A DNA stretch of 64,000 nt from Lineus longissimus (lineage: Eukaryota > Nemertea > Pilidiophora > Heteronemertea > Lineidae): NCBI RefSeq assembly GCF_910592395.1, contig NC_088311.1, positions 930,501 to 994,500 on the forward strand. The letters are read 5' to 3'. Under the pieces are notes generated by a model. The model saw only the letters and a program-made list of their open reading frames with translations. It was not told the origin of the DNA and ran no database searches. This document shows, in pieces, positions 13,625-25,600 of the stretch. A program made the position numbers and the translations under genes. How positions within the stretch are numbered: position 1 is the first letter of the stretch; every line of letters begins with the position of its first letter.

Positions 13625-14546
13625 CCTTAAATCACTGGCGGTATCTCAGTGACAAAAACTGAACAGTATTGATCACTATCTACCGATATTAAGAGCCAAG
13701 CCAATGAAGGCCAGATCATTAAAGACAGCTGAAGATATCACGAATCGACTTCCTCACGAGGAGGATCGATAGAAAGTCTCTATTCTCGACATGGCAGCCA
13801 TATTACGTTGCTAAAGAAACACGCTTGATTGCTTTGATAGGCTTATGTAACAATTATGATGTAACTTATCGATCGGTGTTTATAGCGCGTAGCTTGGGGA
13901 GTCAAGATGGTAGACTGTTGGAAGTGGAAGTGTATCGCTTTACCGCTGAGAATGCTTTGGTCTAAACCGGAATTGGTTTGATCTCATCCTTCTGATCGAC
14001 TTCTACGTGTCTCTTGGAGAATCCCTGGGCTGCTAACATCTCGCGGCGTCTCCTCTCGATTACTCGTTACGCTAAACCACCTAATGTCGCATTCATCTCA
14101 AATCTCAGATCCATAAAATCAGAAAGCTTTCGGCAAATGCAAATCACCATTCATCACTAATACTCTCAATGAATCGATCAACTCGCTCAAGGAGAAAGAA
14201 TAAGAATGCAGCATTCTAAGATGCCATTCAAGCTCGCAGAAATACAAAAGTACAAACTGGAGAAACCATAATATATTCTTTTATGTTGGCAGAGACTTGC
14301 GGTGTCTCTTAATAACATTAGTCGCCAAGTAATCACAACTCCTCACGTTAATTTCTGCCTTGAACATGTGAAGTCGACAAAGTACACTAAAACTGTAATG
14401 ACGATCAAAAATCAATAGAATCTGTTTACCCTGCCTCTTTACATGCAATTTGCTACAAAACAGATTTTAGCCCGTAGTAAAGCAGGTATTGTGCTGAGTT
14501 ACTGGTGCACACGACAGGAGCCGGTTGTGATCACTCCTTGGTACCC

Positions 14547-14560
14547 GTCGCCATGGAGAC
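14547..14560. promoter_or_regulatory. RFX X-box-like palindrome, CRE 50 bp away
   Basis: GTCGCCATGGAGAC resembles an X-box. A full CRE octamer (TGACGTCA) lies at 14610-14617, so the pair could be a small regulatory cluster in the NOL4 intron, about 0.5 kb downstream in transcript sense of the exon at 15142. Confidence 0.35.
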
Positions 14561-15141
14561 AGTCCGTTCTTTAAGGTGTATGTGTGCCATGGAGGCGAGA
14601 TGTCCCCTGTGACGTCATGAGTACTGTTTTGGCAGCCATGCAATGCCTGAAATTCTGCACTTTTTAGCCGTAATTGCGTGTATTGATAATTCGATCGGTT
14701 TTTATTGTTCGCTTACGAGTTGTGCTCGTGACTCGGATGACTTCCGCTGCCGTGCGGTGGACGGGGATCCACCACATACACAGGTGATGCCACACCTATT
14801 GGTATGGAAGCCGCGGTCAAAATTAACGACTGACTTGGCCAAAACAGGAAAACACAGGCATGGGGGACGATAGATTAACCAAAGACAGAGGCTAACAGAG
14901 AAATTCTGGCGGCTTTGAAATAAACGTTGAAATTCAAAGTTGAAAGATATCGGTTGCCCTACAACTGAGTCCCAGAGCCAACAGGCTGGCTCCAATGGCA
15001 ATAGGTGCTTACCAATCACTGGAAGTTGGTCTGAAAGTTCTCTCAAACAATGGCAACAGCTGATATAACGACGACATTCCCGAAAATGGACCAACTACAT
15101 CATCCAAAAGAGAGCAATAGACACTGGCGGAGAGCACTCAC

Positions 15142-15241
15142 CCATTTTTGTATCGAGAGCTTTGGGACTTGATGTTTCTTCCCCGGCAGGCGAGGAGCTT
15201 CTTTCTCCGCTCATTTCACTGTCGGCACTTGACATGCTATC
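15142..15241 (-). CDS. NOL4: NOL4/NOL4L orthologue, Ser/acid-rich internal exon
   Basis: This 100-nt exon has an acceptor (TTGGTGTCTTTCAG|GAT) and a donor (ATGG|GTGAGT). It starts in phase 0, as required by the exon at 48896-49204, and ends with one extra G. That G joins the first two bases (AC) of the exon at 2064-2245 to make a GAC codon. It encodes 33 residues, beginning DSMSSADSEMSGERSSSP and ending PKALDTKM. The composition resembles the low-complexity SDEFDMSDS/SAVNSDLSS part that follows the conserved block in vertebrate NOL4, but identity is too low to stand alone. The assignment rests on strand, splice sites and phase. A run of sixteen G on the plus strand (C on the transcript) sits 44 bp upstream of the acceptor. 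Confidence 0.78.
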
Positions 15242-15284
15242 CTGAAAGACACCAATGGGAACCGTCATTAGTATAGGGGGTCAC

Positions 15285-15300
15285 GGGGGGGGGGGGGGGG
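15285..15300. repeat. Poly-G run (G16)
   Basis: Sixteen consecutive G on the plus strand, 44 bp upstream (in transcript sense a C16 tract) of the acceptor of NOL4 exon 15142-15241. Confidence 0.97.
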
Positions 15301-18300
15301 CATTAAGGTGTTAGGAAAGGGGCAAAGCGATACGAATGGAACCTCTGAAAAAAACCGTCAAAATCAAGGTACCGTGATACCTATTAGCACTTTGATCGTC
15401 TCGAGGTTTTGATAGAATGTTTGGTCAGTAGTCTTGTCCTTTAGGAATACAGATGGCCCTACCTAGTTCAAAGGGTTCGCCGGTCTTGGTTGCGCAAGCT
15501 ATTGCCTTAGCGGCTTGTACCCCGAACTTCACCCTCACCTGCATGTTGAACCACAATTTCGCTTGATATGAGCTTCTTGAACTTTTGTCAACACTGTGTT
15601 GAGAATCGATGTCAAAAATGCTTTTTCCCAATCATATCATGTGGTGAGCCAACGTTTTAACCTCCCAAACATACTAATATCAGTAAGCGTGTGATGCCTG
15701 TGCGCTAAAGAGCACGACATCAGCAGCCGCCTGCAGATAAAAAGTGACAATTTCCTTTGTTTGCCTATGAAATCATATTATTCACCCATCAACGAATTCT
15801 TCATAATCTAAGTTCCCCTGTATCGGAGGTGATACGTGTCGCTTCTCTCCACACCCGTCAAAATCTCGTTACCAAATCGTTATATCGCGTGACATGAGTG
15901 CTCCTTCTTCAGATACGCGCTAGAAGTTGTCGTAGCCAGGAGGTGGGGATGAAATTCGTCACAATGGGCCGGTGAAAGAGCCATTCTAGAGCGTGTAATA
16001 TAAATTCTTTTGACATTGCAAGCCAATAGGCTGCGAGTATTTTCCACCATAAGCACAGTTTTATAAGAGTGAACAAGACCTTTCTGTACCAGTTATATAC
16101 TTCATTTGGAATTTGAAGTTGAAACTTGACGTCATTAGGCCAACACCATCACTGCACCAGTTTTGAAAATATAGTTACGTACATTGTAAATGGAACGACC
16201 CTAGTAATCAAACGCCAACCTAATGCGGGTACCATTTTACACCAAGGATCGTTCCTGTATCAAAACATTAAAATATTAAGCGGCCTTGAGCCCACACGTT
16301 CGTGCTATTTTACTTTAGAAGCGATGTCAATCCCGGGAGGATCATACTCTCCATGCTTAGTCACCCAACCCCATGTCTATCGGGGTATCTCACAATTTGC
16401 CGCCATGGTGCAGTCAACGTCAGTCCTCCATCTCCGATCGAGACACCCAGCACAGAAAAAACCTACCACATACAAAGAAGACAATGGCATTCAAATGAAA
16501 TTGATTAAATTATTTCTGAACGATGAAAAAAATTGAATTTCATTGTTCATGAAATTAATGGAGAAATATTGTGGTGAGGTTTATCTTGACGCTTTCTTCC
16601 ACCCGGCCGGTGACGCTAACTCCCTCCCTAAAAGTATGCGTTACCAATTAATTTACCGAGTCTGACCTGTCTCCTCAAAATCTGGAAGGAATCTTTGAGA
16701 AGAAATGCGAACGCTTGGAAATGACGTTGATAAAACGAAAAAAGTCTGAGCAGTCTTTTTCGTTACGCAATATCGCATTCAAAGAAATTGCAGCGTAACG
16801 TGGCGAATTTTCTTGACCAGAAAGGGGCCAGGAAATTTCCAAGATAAATTTGCTGAGCTAAATGCTCTGTACAACCTCAATTACTGATCTCAACAAGAGG
16901 AAAGTGGGGCAAGACATTTGCTTCATTAGCAGTATAGCTTCTACTGATAAGAGCTCTTCGCGAAAAGCCCCGTTTCACAATCTTATGCTGTATTATCATC
17001 AACATAGCTTTGCGTTGAGCGACACGAACAAAATAGCAGCCAATTGAACCAATTGGTTTCGCTATTACACACACCACCATTACCACTTGCGCAATGAAAC
17101 TCCTATTGCACAAGCGTCTCTACTGACATCATCGTCATCCTCATCGTTTTTACCGCTACATGTTTATACCGCTCCCATACAGTCTATTTCATCAGTTTGT
17201 AGAGGTAAGCCAACATCATGGCATTTCATCATGGAAGTCATGATGCTCAAAAGGCCGACACAGAGTTCAGGTCAACCAGGATCCCCCGACCGACTGGAAT
17301 TCGATTCACTACAAGCAGTTGCCCTGTAAATTGTAATCCACTGGTTTTTCCTCACACCCTTGTTTTCCTTTCCTGGCGCCTCTCTTTCTCAGCCACTGCT
17401 AAGACGCCGTCGCTCTCCGCTAACTTGCCACACATGATGCAAAATAATGAATAGAGGATAACGAGTGGTAATATGTGAATGATGCTGAAGGCGATGCACC
17501 ATCGATCAAATTGGCAAACTACTTCAACACAACTGGATTAAGTAACTCATCCTCTTGTCATGGTGGTGACACAAACCGCAATGTCAGTGCCGGACTAACC
17601 CGTACTTGGATGCAGACAAAATGTACACAGAATGGCTGTCAACATGAATAAAGCAGTGTTGTAACCTTTGAAAAAGGTTCACAGTCGAAATGAAGAGACT
17701 TACTGAACAAATAGAAATTTGATACGGTTTTGATGCGATGTATGCCGAAGATTGTCTCTTTCTTTGACTGCCTGTTGCTGAAGAAGGCAAACTTTAAATG
17801 TCATGCTTCGAATTACTATAAAACATGGATCTTGGTGAATTTGAAAAGGCAGAGAGACGATTGCTTTTTGTGACAAGTTCACAAGCAGTGCGGAGAATAG
17901 TCTTTGTATTCGTTGAAAGCGATTGCAGCATATTTTAAAGAACTCATCTTCTGTTTTGCGAAATAAGAGTACATTTGTATGTGAAATAGCTCAAAAACAA
18001 AAACATCAGTTTTCTACATCAAGTTAATAACTGTGATTCCTGGTAGATATGTAATATTGATGTTGATACTGTTCGCTTAAATACCTGCTTTCACTTTCAA
18101 ATAGATCCTTTCATTTTCTCATTTGAATTGCCTGTCAAATAACTGGAACCTTCAGCTTATCAGCGGCAACAAGAGTGGCCCCTGTCTTCCAATCGACAAA
18201 GACCAAAAGCCACAACTATTGCTTGGCCTCCTGAAATCAAAATTCATTGATTATCAAGCTTAAACTCCCCGAGTACCGAACTACACCCCAACGAATGACA

Positions 18301-19645
18301 ACATCAAACTTCTCAAACGAATCGTTCAATTGAGGTGTCTTTGTGCTCCCCTGATAATCGTGTGATGCCAGGAGCTTGTGACATTGGAACAAAAGAAGCG
18401 GTAAAGAGGGCGAGCAATGCCTAAAGTGACAAAGTAGCTTAGCGTTATCCATCATCCCCAGCTGGTCTGACTCTATCGGGAGCAATCAAACCTACCCGAG
18501 AGGTCTTCCCCTGACGCAAGCCACAATTAAAAGAAACTAGCTACTCCTTACACGGGCAATCATCGGCCTTTTGTGTAGTCAAAACCGCGACTAATTGAGA
18601 GAACGATTCCGTCATTGCAAGTGATATTATGGGCGCACTGCTCGAGGTGGACCATTGTGGGAAGACGGCTGTTGTGTAACGCTGGGTGATTAGTACGCCA
18701 TTGCCAGGGGTAACCGCCCCGAGTGGCCATCAGATAGTAGGCAAGATGAGACGGGCACGATTTGAAGATCACGCTTCGTCTGAAAAGCAGTAGGATGTCG
18801 TTTTGGTGGGAAAGAACTTCTCACCATATTTTGGTGATGGACAATGAACATCCTTGTTTGCATCAACAGAAAACCTTCAGACACAATCTAAGCAGCTGGT
18901 GTTAGTCAAAGAATAAGGGATATTTATCTCGGCGTAGGCCCGGAGGCTGAAGAAGAATCGGACAGAAACTGTCTATGATATCAGATATTCCCTCAGCTTG
19001 AGTCCCACTTCATTACTAACAGTTGCGCAAGGCTATGCTATGCGATAATGTCCTCGCTGCTTTGGGAAGGTGACCTTTTCCTTTCATGAATAGCGTCATG
19101 TTGACAGGCGGGTTGAGCTCTTTTTCACATTGCTACAATGGTTCCTCATGAATCTTGCCCGCTGTGTATTACATGTGTTTCGGATACCACGCTCCGCTGA
19201 CCTTTGGTATTTTGTTCGGCTAACGCAAAAATGGTCTTACACTCGTAGAAGGCTAGCTGTAAAGAGAAAGCAATCTTATCCGCCTCGTACCATAAGCAGC
19301 TCGAAGGAAGGCGAGCATTCTATCGTGAAAATGGTTACCTAGGACCATTATGAGACTAATGATCTGTAACTTTAGTTAGATTTACTGTGTATCTTGCCAA
19401 ACCTTACTAATATCTTTTATACAAGAAAATCACATCAGATCCTCCTTAGAATATCGTGTCCAACCAAACGAAGGCGGAATGTCTTTTCGTTCTTACACTC
19501 ATCCCGACCGCTAACAAGCGGCACACGGGAGAGCTCGGCAGAAACGAAAATGGAAAAACTCTCAATTGAAAATGGTGCCATTTATGTGTAGAAGAAGTCC
19601 CGGTAACCTCTAGGGCCAGATGAATCATGCGGTGAAAAACCTGGT

Positions 19646-19965
19646 GAGAGTAGAGTCCCTCAGGTGAAGCACGGTGACTTCGTGGAAAGGAAAAAAACTT
19701 CCGAAAATGTCTTGGCTATGATGGATTGGGAACGCTTTTCAGCCTCTGCTTGGTTTGGTAGGCCGGGAGAACCAATTCACTGAGGTTTCTGGAGCTGATG
19801 AAGGTGCTTTCACCACTGTTTCCCTCCCTGATCTCAATAATTTGACATGAAAAACAAGGTGGAAGAGAAGTCCCTCAGGTGAGTACTGTGACTTCGTGGA
19901 GAGAAAGAAACTTCCGAAACGTCTCGGCTCTGATGGATTTGGAACGGAACACTTTTTCACCCTTT
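19646..19965. repeat. Local duplication, about 100-bp copies, period about 217 bp
   Basis: Copy 1 (about 19646-19745) and copy 2 (about 19863-19965) both read GTCCCTCAGGTGA, then GTGACTTCGTGGA, then AAACTTCCGAAA, then GGCT.TGATGGATT.GGAACG and TTTTCA. Identity is roughly 80-85 percent. The sequence between them is unrelated. The duplication keeps the minus strand open at 19739-20044, which explains that ORF without a gene. Confidence 0.75.
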
Positions 19966-22339
19966 CCCAGATGACATGATGAGCCATCACCGGCTTCACA
20001 CTGAAACTCAATGGGAGGGGTCGAGGCTTTTTTAAAACTGACATGAGGGACTAATACTAAATGTCCCCAACATGAGACGGCGTATTCAGACTTGCTAAGA
20101 GGTATACAGTCACGAAAGGCTACTCATGAAAATGAACTTTTATCTGTATGTCTCTAGAATAAGATAAAAATGTCAAAGCCCCGTGCCCTTTCAAGCAGCA
20201 TACGCCTGTTATTCAAATTAACAAATTTCGGCGGCTGATAAACTGTGGCAGCCTCCGCCACATCCTCTCCCGTATTTCATTAATACGCAATTATTCACCA
20301 TCATTTTCAGCTCTGTAGCGAATGATTGCAGGTTTAAACAGCTCGCGCTTCTTTTGTTGGGGAGTTTGGATAGCGGTGGAGATGTAGTTAGCCCGCATCC
20401 GGAATGACGATACAGAACCCTGTTTGCGCTTGGTTGCTTAACTTCAGATAGTAAGCAGTGGTGTATCAACTGTATATCTTTGATAAAGTTGTAATGAATG
20501 CTTCGTGCAAAGAAATGGGGGTGCAATGCTTGCCGCGGCACAAGGTTTCACCACGCACATACCTAAAGATTGAACCTTTTCGTACTAGTATTGTATCACC
20601 TTGGTTTGGATTTGTCAGTTTTCTATTAAATATGAATCTCTCTCAGCATATTCGAGCGGAGCTACCCGCAGTACTGTTGGTGAACTCAAGTTTGCGTGCC
20701 TACAAAATCCACCTTCCACCATCAAATCAAAATGGCGTCCACTACTAAGAATCCACAGCGAAGACCGTCCACATTTTTATTCAACTCGTCGTCTCCACCT
20801 TAGAGATATGCTAAAACGAATCACCATGCCGCCAGTCATGGATCCAGCTACATCTCGGCGGAACCCGCAGAGCCATTTGCTGGGAGGCACCGGAAAGAAA
20901 CATATTTGTCTACTGGCAGGTTGGTGGAAACAAGAAAGGTTTTTAGTACAAAATGGATGCTCAGGGAATATGCAGGGTGAGCTGAGTGTACGTATTGCCG
21001 GGTTGGGTTGGTTTTCTTCAACGTGAGCAAGGTGACCAGGATGACAGAGTGGACATTGAACAGCCATGAATGCTAATACGGTAGAATTGACATCACAGTT
21101 AGGCGTTTTCTTTTACTCGTGTGATTAGCCTGTAAGAACGTTGAACACTAATCATCGTCATATTGGCAAAGCGATGTTTGAGTGGCAAACGCATGAACAG
21201 TGTTAAATTAGAGGATATGCGTGGCCTGCAGGTTCGAGCCTTCGCCATTCTTAGCCATGGTCGCTTCTTCGAGTTTAGCCATTTCGTCCATGCAGGCCAT
21301 TGTTATCTTAATCTGGACATTTTTCTTTCAAACTCTTCAGGCGTTCAAAAGTTCTCAAACTATCTGCCGTAGGCAGTGTAAACATCGAACACACCTCTGG
21401 TTGGCGTAAGCTGTTACCATCGTATACACTGCTTACATACAGAAAATACACCATACCGCACCTCAAAAGACGTCATCGATTCCTGCACCTCTACACATAC
21501 GAGTTGAATTTAAACCTCTATTTCTAATCAGCACCCAATTAGTTATCGGTTATGTTTCGTGTCCACTGGCTATAATTTGATCGCATCATTGAAATTTAAT
21601 GCTTATTGATATGAAAATTTGAATCATGCAAAACAAAGGATGAGGATGATTCTGGAATGTCTCGCCACTTCTTTCAAACCGTTACAGTGGTACCTGACCA
21701 TAATTAAGAGCTAGATTTGCACTGACTATATTCACTCCATAGGATTGGTTTGAAAAAGACAGTCAATTGAAAATGTAAGATATTTCATGACAAGTATAAA
21801 GTACCGAATTGCTTTCGACTGAAGCCGCCCTGATGGGAAATGGAGTATTCCGATTTCTTAGAATGTGTTACCAGTCACTTCAGGAAGTCACTAACTTGTA
21901 GCTTTTCTTTCGATTTCTCTGATATCGATCTGTACCGGAGAGAGGCGACAACCACGCCATGTTCAACAATGACCCAAATGACTAAGAAACCCGGGTACGC
22001 TCCGGACACAAGAGGGTGTCGGCTGTTGCAAAAACGTGGCTAATCGCATATCGATCCGATGAGCAACAATGCAATTGATGGTTTGTTGAAATGCACAATG
22101 GGTGCAGTAAATTATGATAATGTAGCCAGGTCTACCGTGATGAGTCCCATGATCCGATTCGAGCGTACAGCAAACACAGTCGAGTAGAAGGCAAATACAG
22201 CTGGGGCGGGCTGATGTGGAAGATATCACATGGAATGGGGTCTCCTCCAGGCACTCCATTATTGATAATGAATACAAGTTACCATGGCTTTGTTATCGGT
22301 CCGCTCACTGTGCACAGGTTGCATGTACGGGCATTGGTG

Positions 22340-22660
22340 CTGCTCAATTGATAACCTATCAGGTAACGGGCTGGCCACGTCGACATGGCCGCCAATTAGG
22401 AGTAATGGACGATGGTGATGGTCCATGCAGTTACCTCCTTCGCCCATACTCCCTCCCCGAAACGATTGAGAGCTGGTAACTCGGAGCTACCTCTGACCAA
22501 GTCGACAAACTGACCGCTATGTAATCGGCAAAGCAGTTAGTCAATTCAATTAGGTCATTCAACGAAATCCCCACCCCCGAAACGATTAGCAGAGCTGGTA
22601 ACTTGATAACCTAGAAGGACCAGATCTACTCTGGCCACGCCGACCTGGAGACTGGTCGCC
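22340..22660. repeat. Degenerate local duplication, period about 120 bp or more
   Basis: CCCCGAAACGATT followed by AGAGCTGGTAAC occurs at 22455-22480 and 22575-22602. GATAACCTA, then CTGGCCACG.CGACNTGG and a following GCC, occurs at about 22350 and again at about 22604-22650. The blocks appear in different order, suggesting nested duplication or a rearranged element. Confidence 0.55.
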
Positions 22661-25600
22661 ACAGCCTCCCTTGACATCGTTGGGAGGGATAGTGGTCACT
22701 TTGACGCCCATTTCCTTTCTTTTCTCTCTTTCGTCGAGGCCCATTCTTGAGGTGACTGTGAGTCAACTTCTCTCTTCTGGAGTCAGCATGGCCAACCTTC
22801 CTCAGGACCTCGCCCGTGATGGAGTGGCACTAAACACAAAGAAAAGTCGACAACTGGGTTTGCCAGAATGTTTGGGAAGGGGAAAGGACTATGCCTATAA
22901 GCTACCTTTACCTAGGTTGTTGATAACTGGTCGATATTCTCGGCATCCTGTTCATCTGCGAGTGTTTCATTTTGGGCTATCTAATCACCGAACACGAGTG
23001 TAAACCTTGCTCTATAGACGGTAGACGTAGGCAATTTCCCATAGCCAAATTCCCTACCTATTCACTCATGGAGAAAAAAACTGCCGCTAGATTACCTGTA
23101 GACACATGGAGAAGAACAACACTTTGTTTCACTTTGGGTTAAGGGGTGAATGGGATTCAGTGAAAGGTACTGCTGTTTTTAGGTACGGTAACCAAACAAA
23201 CGTGGGTCTTATGGGAAATACTGACTGACATGACTGAACGACTCATCTCGGGCTTACGTTTCTGCTCGACAACAATCTCAACAGTCGGGATTTCGAGGTA
23301 AACATTGGGCGCGAAGGTAACATCAAGGATCCAGCGAAGTCAAAGCTTCTCTGGAACTAGCTAATTAATCGCTCCGACACCAGTTCAACGAGGTCACACT
23401 TAACTGAGACGTTTCTTCTCGGTCTAGGTTCGTCCACGATCGAACTTTCGGCATTTCAGGTTTCCGTCAAGGATTAGAACCTAAGTTTCTTCTATTATTT
23501 TACCTTCCTAAAACTTCTTTCTGAAAGGCATTGGGTAGATGTTTTACAAGAATTGGAAACATATATGTGGTTTAATCAACACTGACAGACGACTGCTACC
23601 AATATCTTATCAAAGTCGGAGAGGAAAAACATATCATCACATTTCACTGTGATGTAATTGGATATCTCCGCTAGGAACCTTTAGCCCATGCACGGCATAT
23701 GCAGAAAAGGGTAAAAGGTACTTCTTCGAAATCCTCTCTCAATGTGTTCGTTTTGCAGTGCCTGCGAGGCACTGGGATTATTTGGAAAGGGTAAGAGCTA
23801 GACAGGTAGAAAGAGAAGGAGTAACATCATACACCTGTGCCCAACAAGATGAGGTACCGAGCAGAAAGTGTTAGGGCATACCCATGCAACAGGCTTAGCG
23901 AGTGAAAGCCTTACCTCTGGTGGAGGTATTTTAGGCACGTTATATAATGTATGCTGAGGTGAATGGTAGAGATAAGTGCCGAAATCAGGTACTTGGTATG
24001 AGAATTTCAGTTAGACCTGCCTTTGTTGAGGGGAAACGTGAGTAGGCTTACATTCCTTCCATTTATCGTGTACCAGAAAGAAATATTGCCGAGAATTTAA
24101 AGTCATCGAAAAGGAAACAAAGAATAAAAAAAGAAATGCTCGAGGAGAGTCTCTTTTTATCATTATAATTTATCGTCAACGTATTACCTGGTTTTATGAG
24201 AGGCAAGTCGCATATTATTTTTGCACTGGGAGAGGTAATGGGGCAGCATAGAACGAGACAGGCAATACGGTTCATATAACGGTGCACCAGGTGCGACATG
24301 TTCACCAAGCATTTGATGAAGTTTCGATACCATATGGCGCATACACAATGGGCCAGGCATATGAAAGACCCGTAGTTAGTCATATGAGACGCAATAGGTA
24401 GGCCTACAGGACTGGTCTAGGCCTGGTATGGGGATAAAAGTAAGCGGAGATAACGGTCATCGCTGACGACATGAGACCATTCAATTGTCAATTTAGAGAA
24501 CATCTGGCTCAGAATCTATACCGCAAATAATGATTGAATTGTTCAGAACAGAGTTCTAGGTTTCTTTCGGGAATAATAAGGCCTAACACTGCACAGAAAT
24601 TCAGCCATGATGTCCATCTTCTCGCGAAATGGAAACAACCCTAACGCAAAGAAGTAAACGGGTAGCTGAAAATGACAATCCCCTACCCAGCATCACGATG
24701 TGCTCCCGCACCCAAATGGTAGCATCAGTAGCAAACTAATCCAGGACGGACATGACCCGCTCTTACATGGTGGATAGAAATTGGCTCCAATCTCTTGCCT
24801 GGCCGACGAGAGATTGGGTGGAGCGATATGGCGGCCAATATGTCCCACACCACCTGCTCGGTATAACTGGCTCTCGTCTCAGTCCACCATCAGGTTTACT
24901 CAGCCTGGATGCGATGGCCATGCCGGCGAAGCAGCCCATGCGCTCATTACACATGCACCATTAAATAGCCTTTACCCCCAAGATAACTTTTATGAGAAAG
25001 CAATAAGGATACAACCTCAGCAATAATAAACGACATAAATTGACTTTATAGCGCCCATCGACCAAATCAAGTAGGGTTCTTACCTTAGCGATAGCTTACT
25101 TCCAATTAGTTAGCGTCTAACGCGCGGTCACGAAGGTAGCTTGGAGGTTGAAGCACAAGTGCCGAAAACTGGAGAAACTCAGGTACCTTGAGCGGGCTCA
25201 GAGGTGAGGTATGAGTTTATTTTTGGAAGCAGTGTACCTCAGACCGTCAGTTCTACCTTCCCATGTTCACAGTGCACCGCCTGTACCGTAATCTCGGCTT
25301 ATACGAAACTTGTATGGAACAACTGTTACCTCTCTCGGCGTGTAGGTCTACCTTCAGGCTCTCATGGGTCTACACCGAGACCAATGAAAAATATCGCCAG
25401 ATATACAAACAAAGAAGACCGGCTGTTTCATACAGTTTCGGATATAAATGTCGGGGCTGCTTGATTTATGAGCAACTGTGACGATTTGAAATATCACTAG
25501 TCCAATACTAGTATCGTTATCATGCAATTTTTCGGAGACCTTGTTTTGCCAATTTCAACATTTTTGTAAATGATAGTTTTTTCAAATCATTGAATTCGTA

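Larger units (their letters stand above)
2246..15141 (-). other. NOL4 intron, 12.9 kb
   Basis: Contains an AT microsatellite at about 2326-2340, a tRNA-like sequence at 7411-7480, a duplication at 9218-9418, CRE octamers at 8308, 10943 and 14610, and a hairpin at 13598. A pair of overlapping frames at 8276-8645 (121 codons minus, 93 plus) and a 138-codon plus frame at 12753-13169 are open but unrecognised and have no supporting splice sites. No other gene is visible. Confidence 0.6.
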
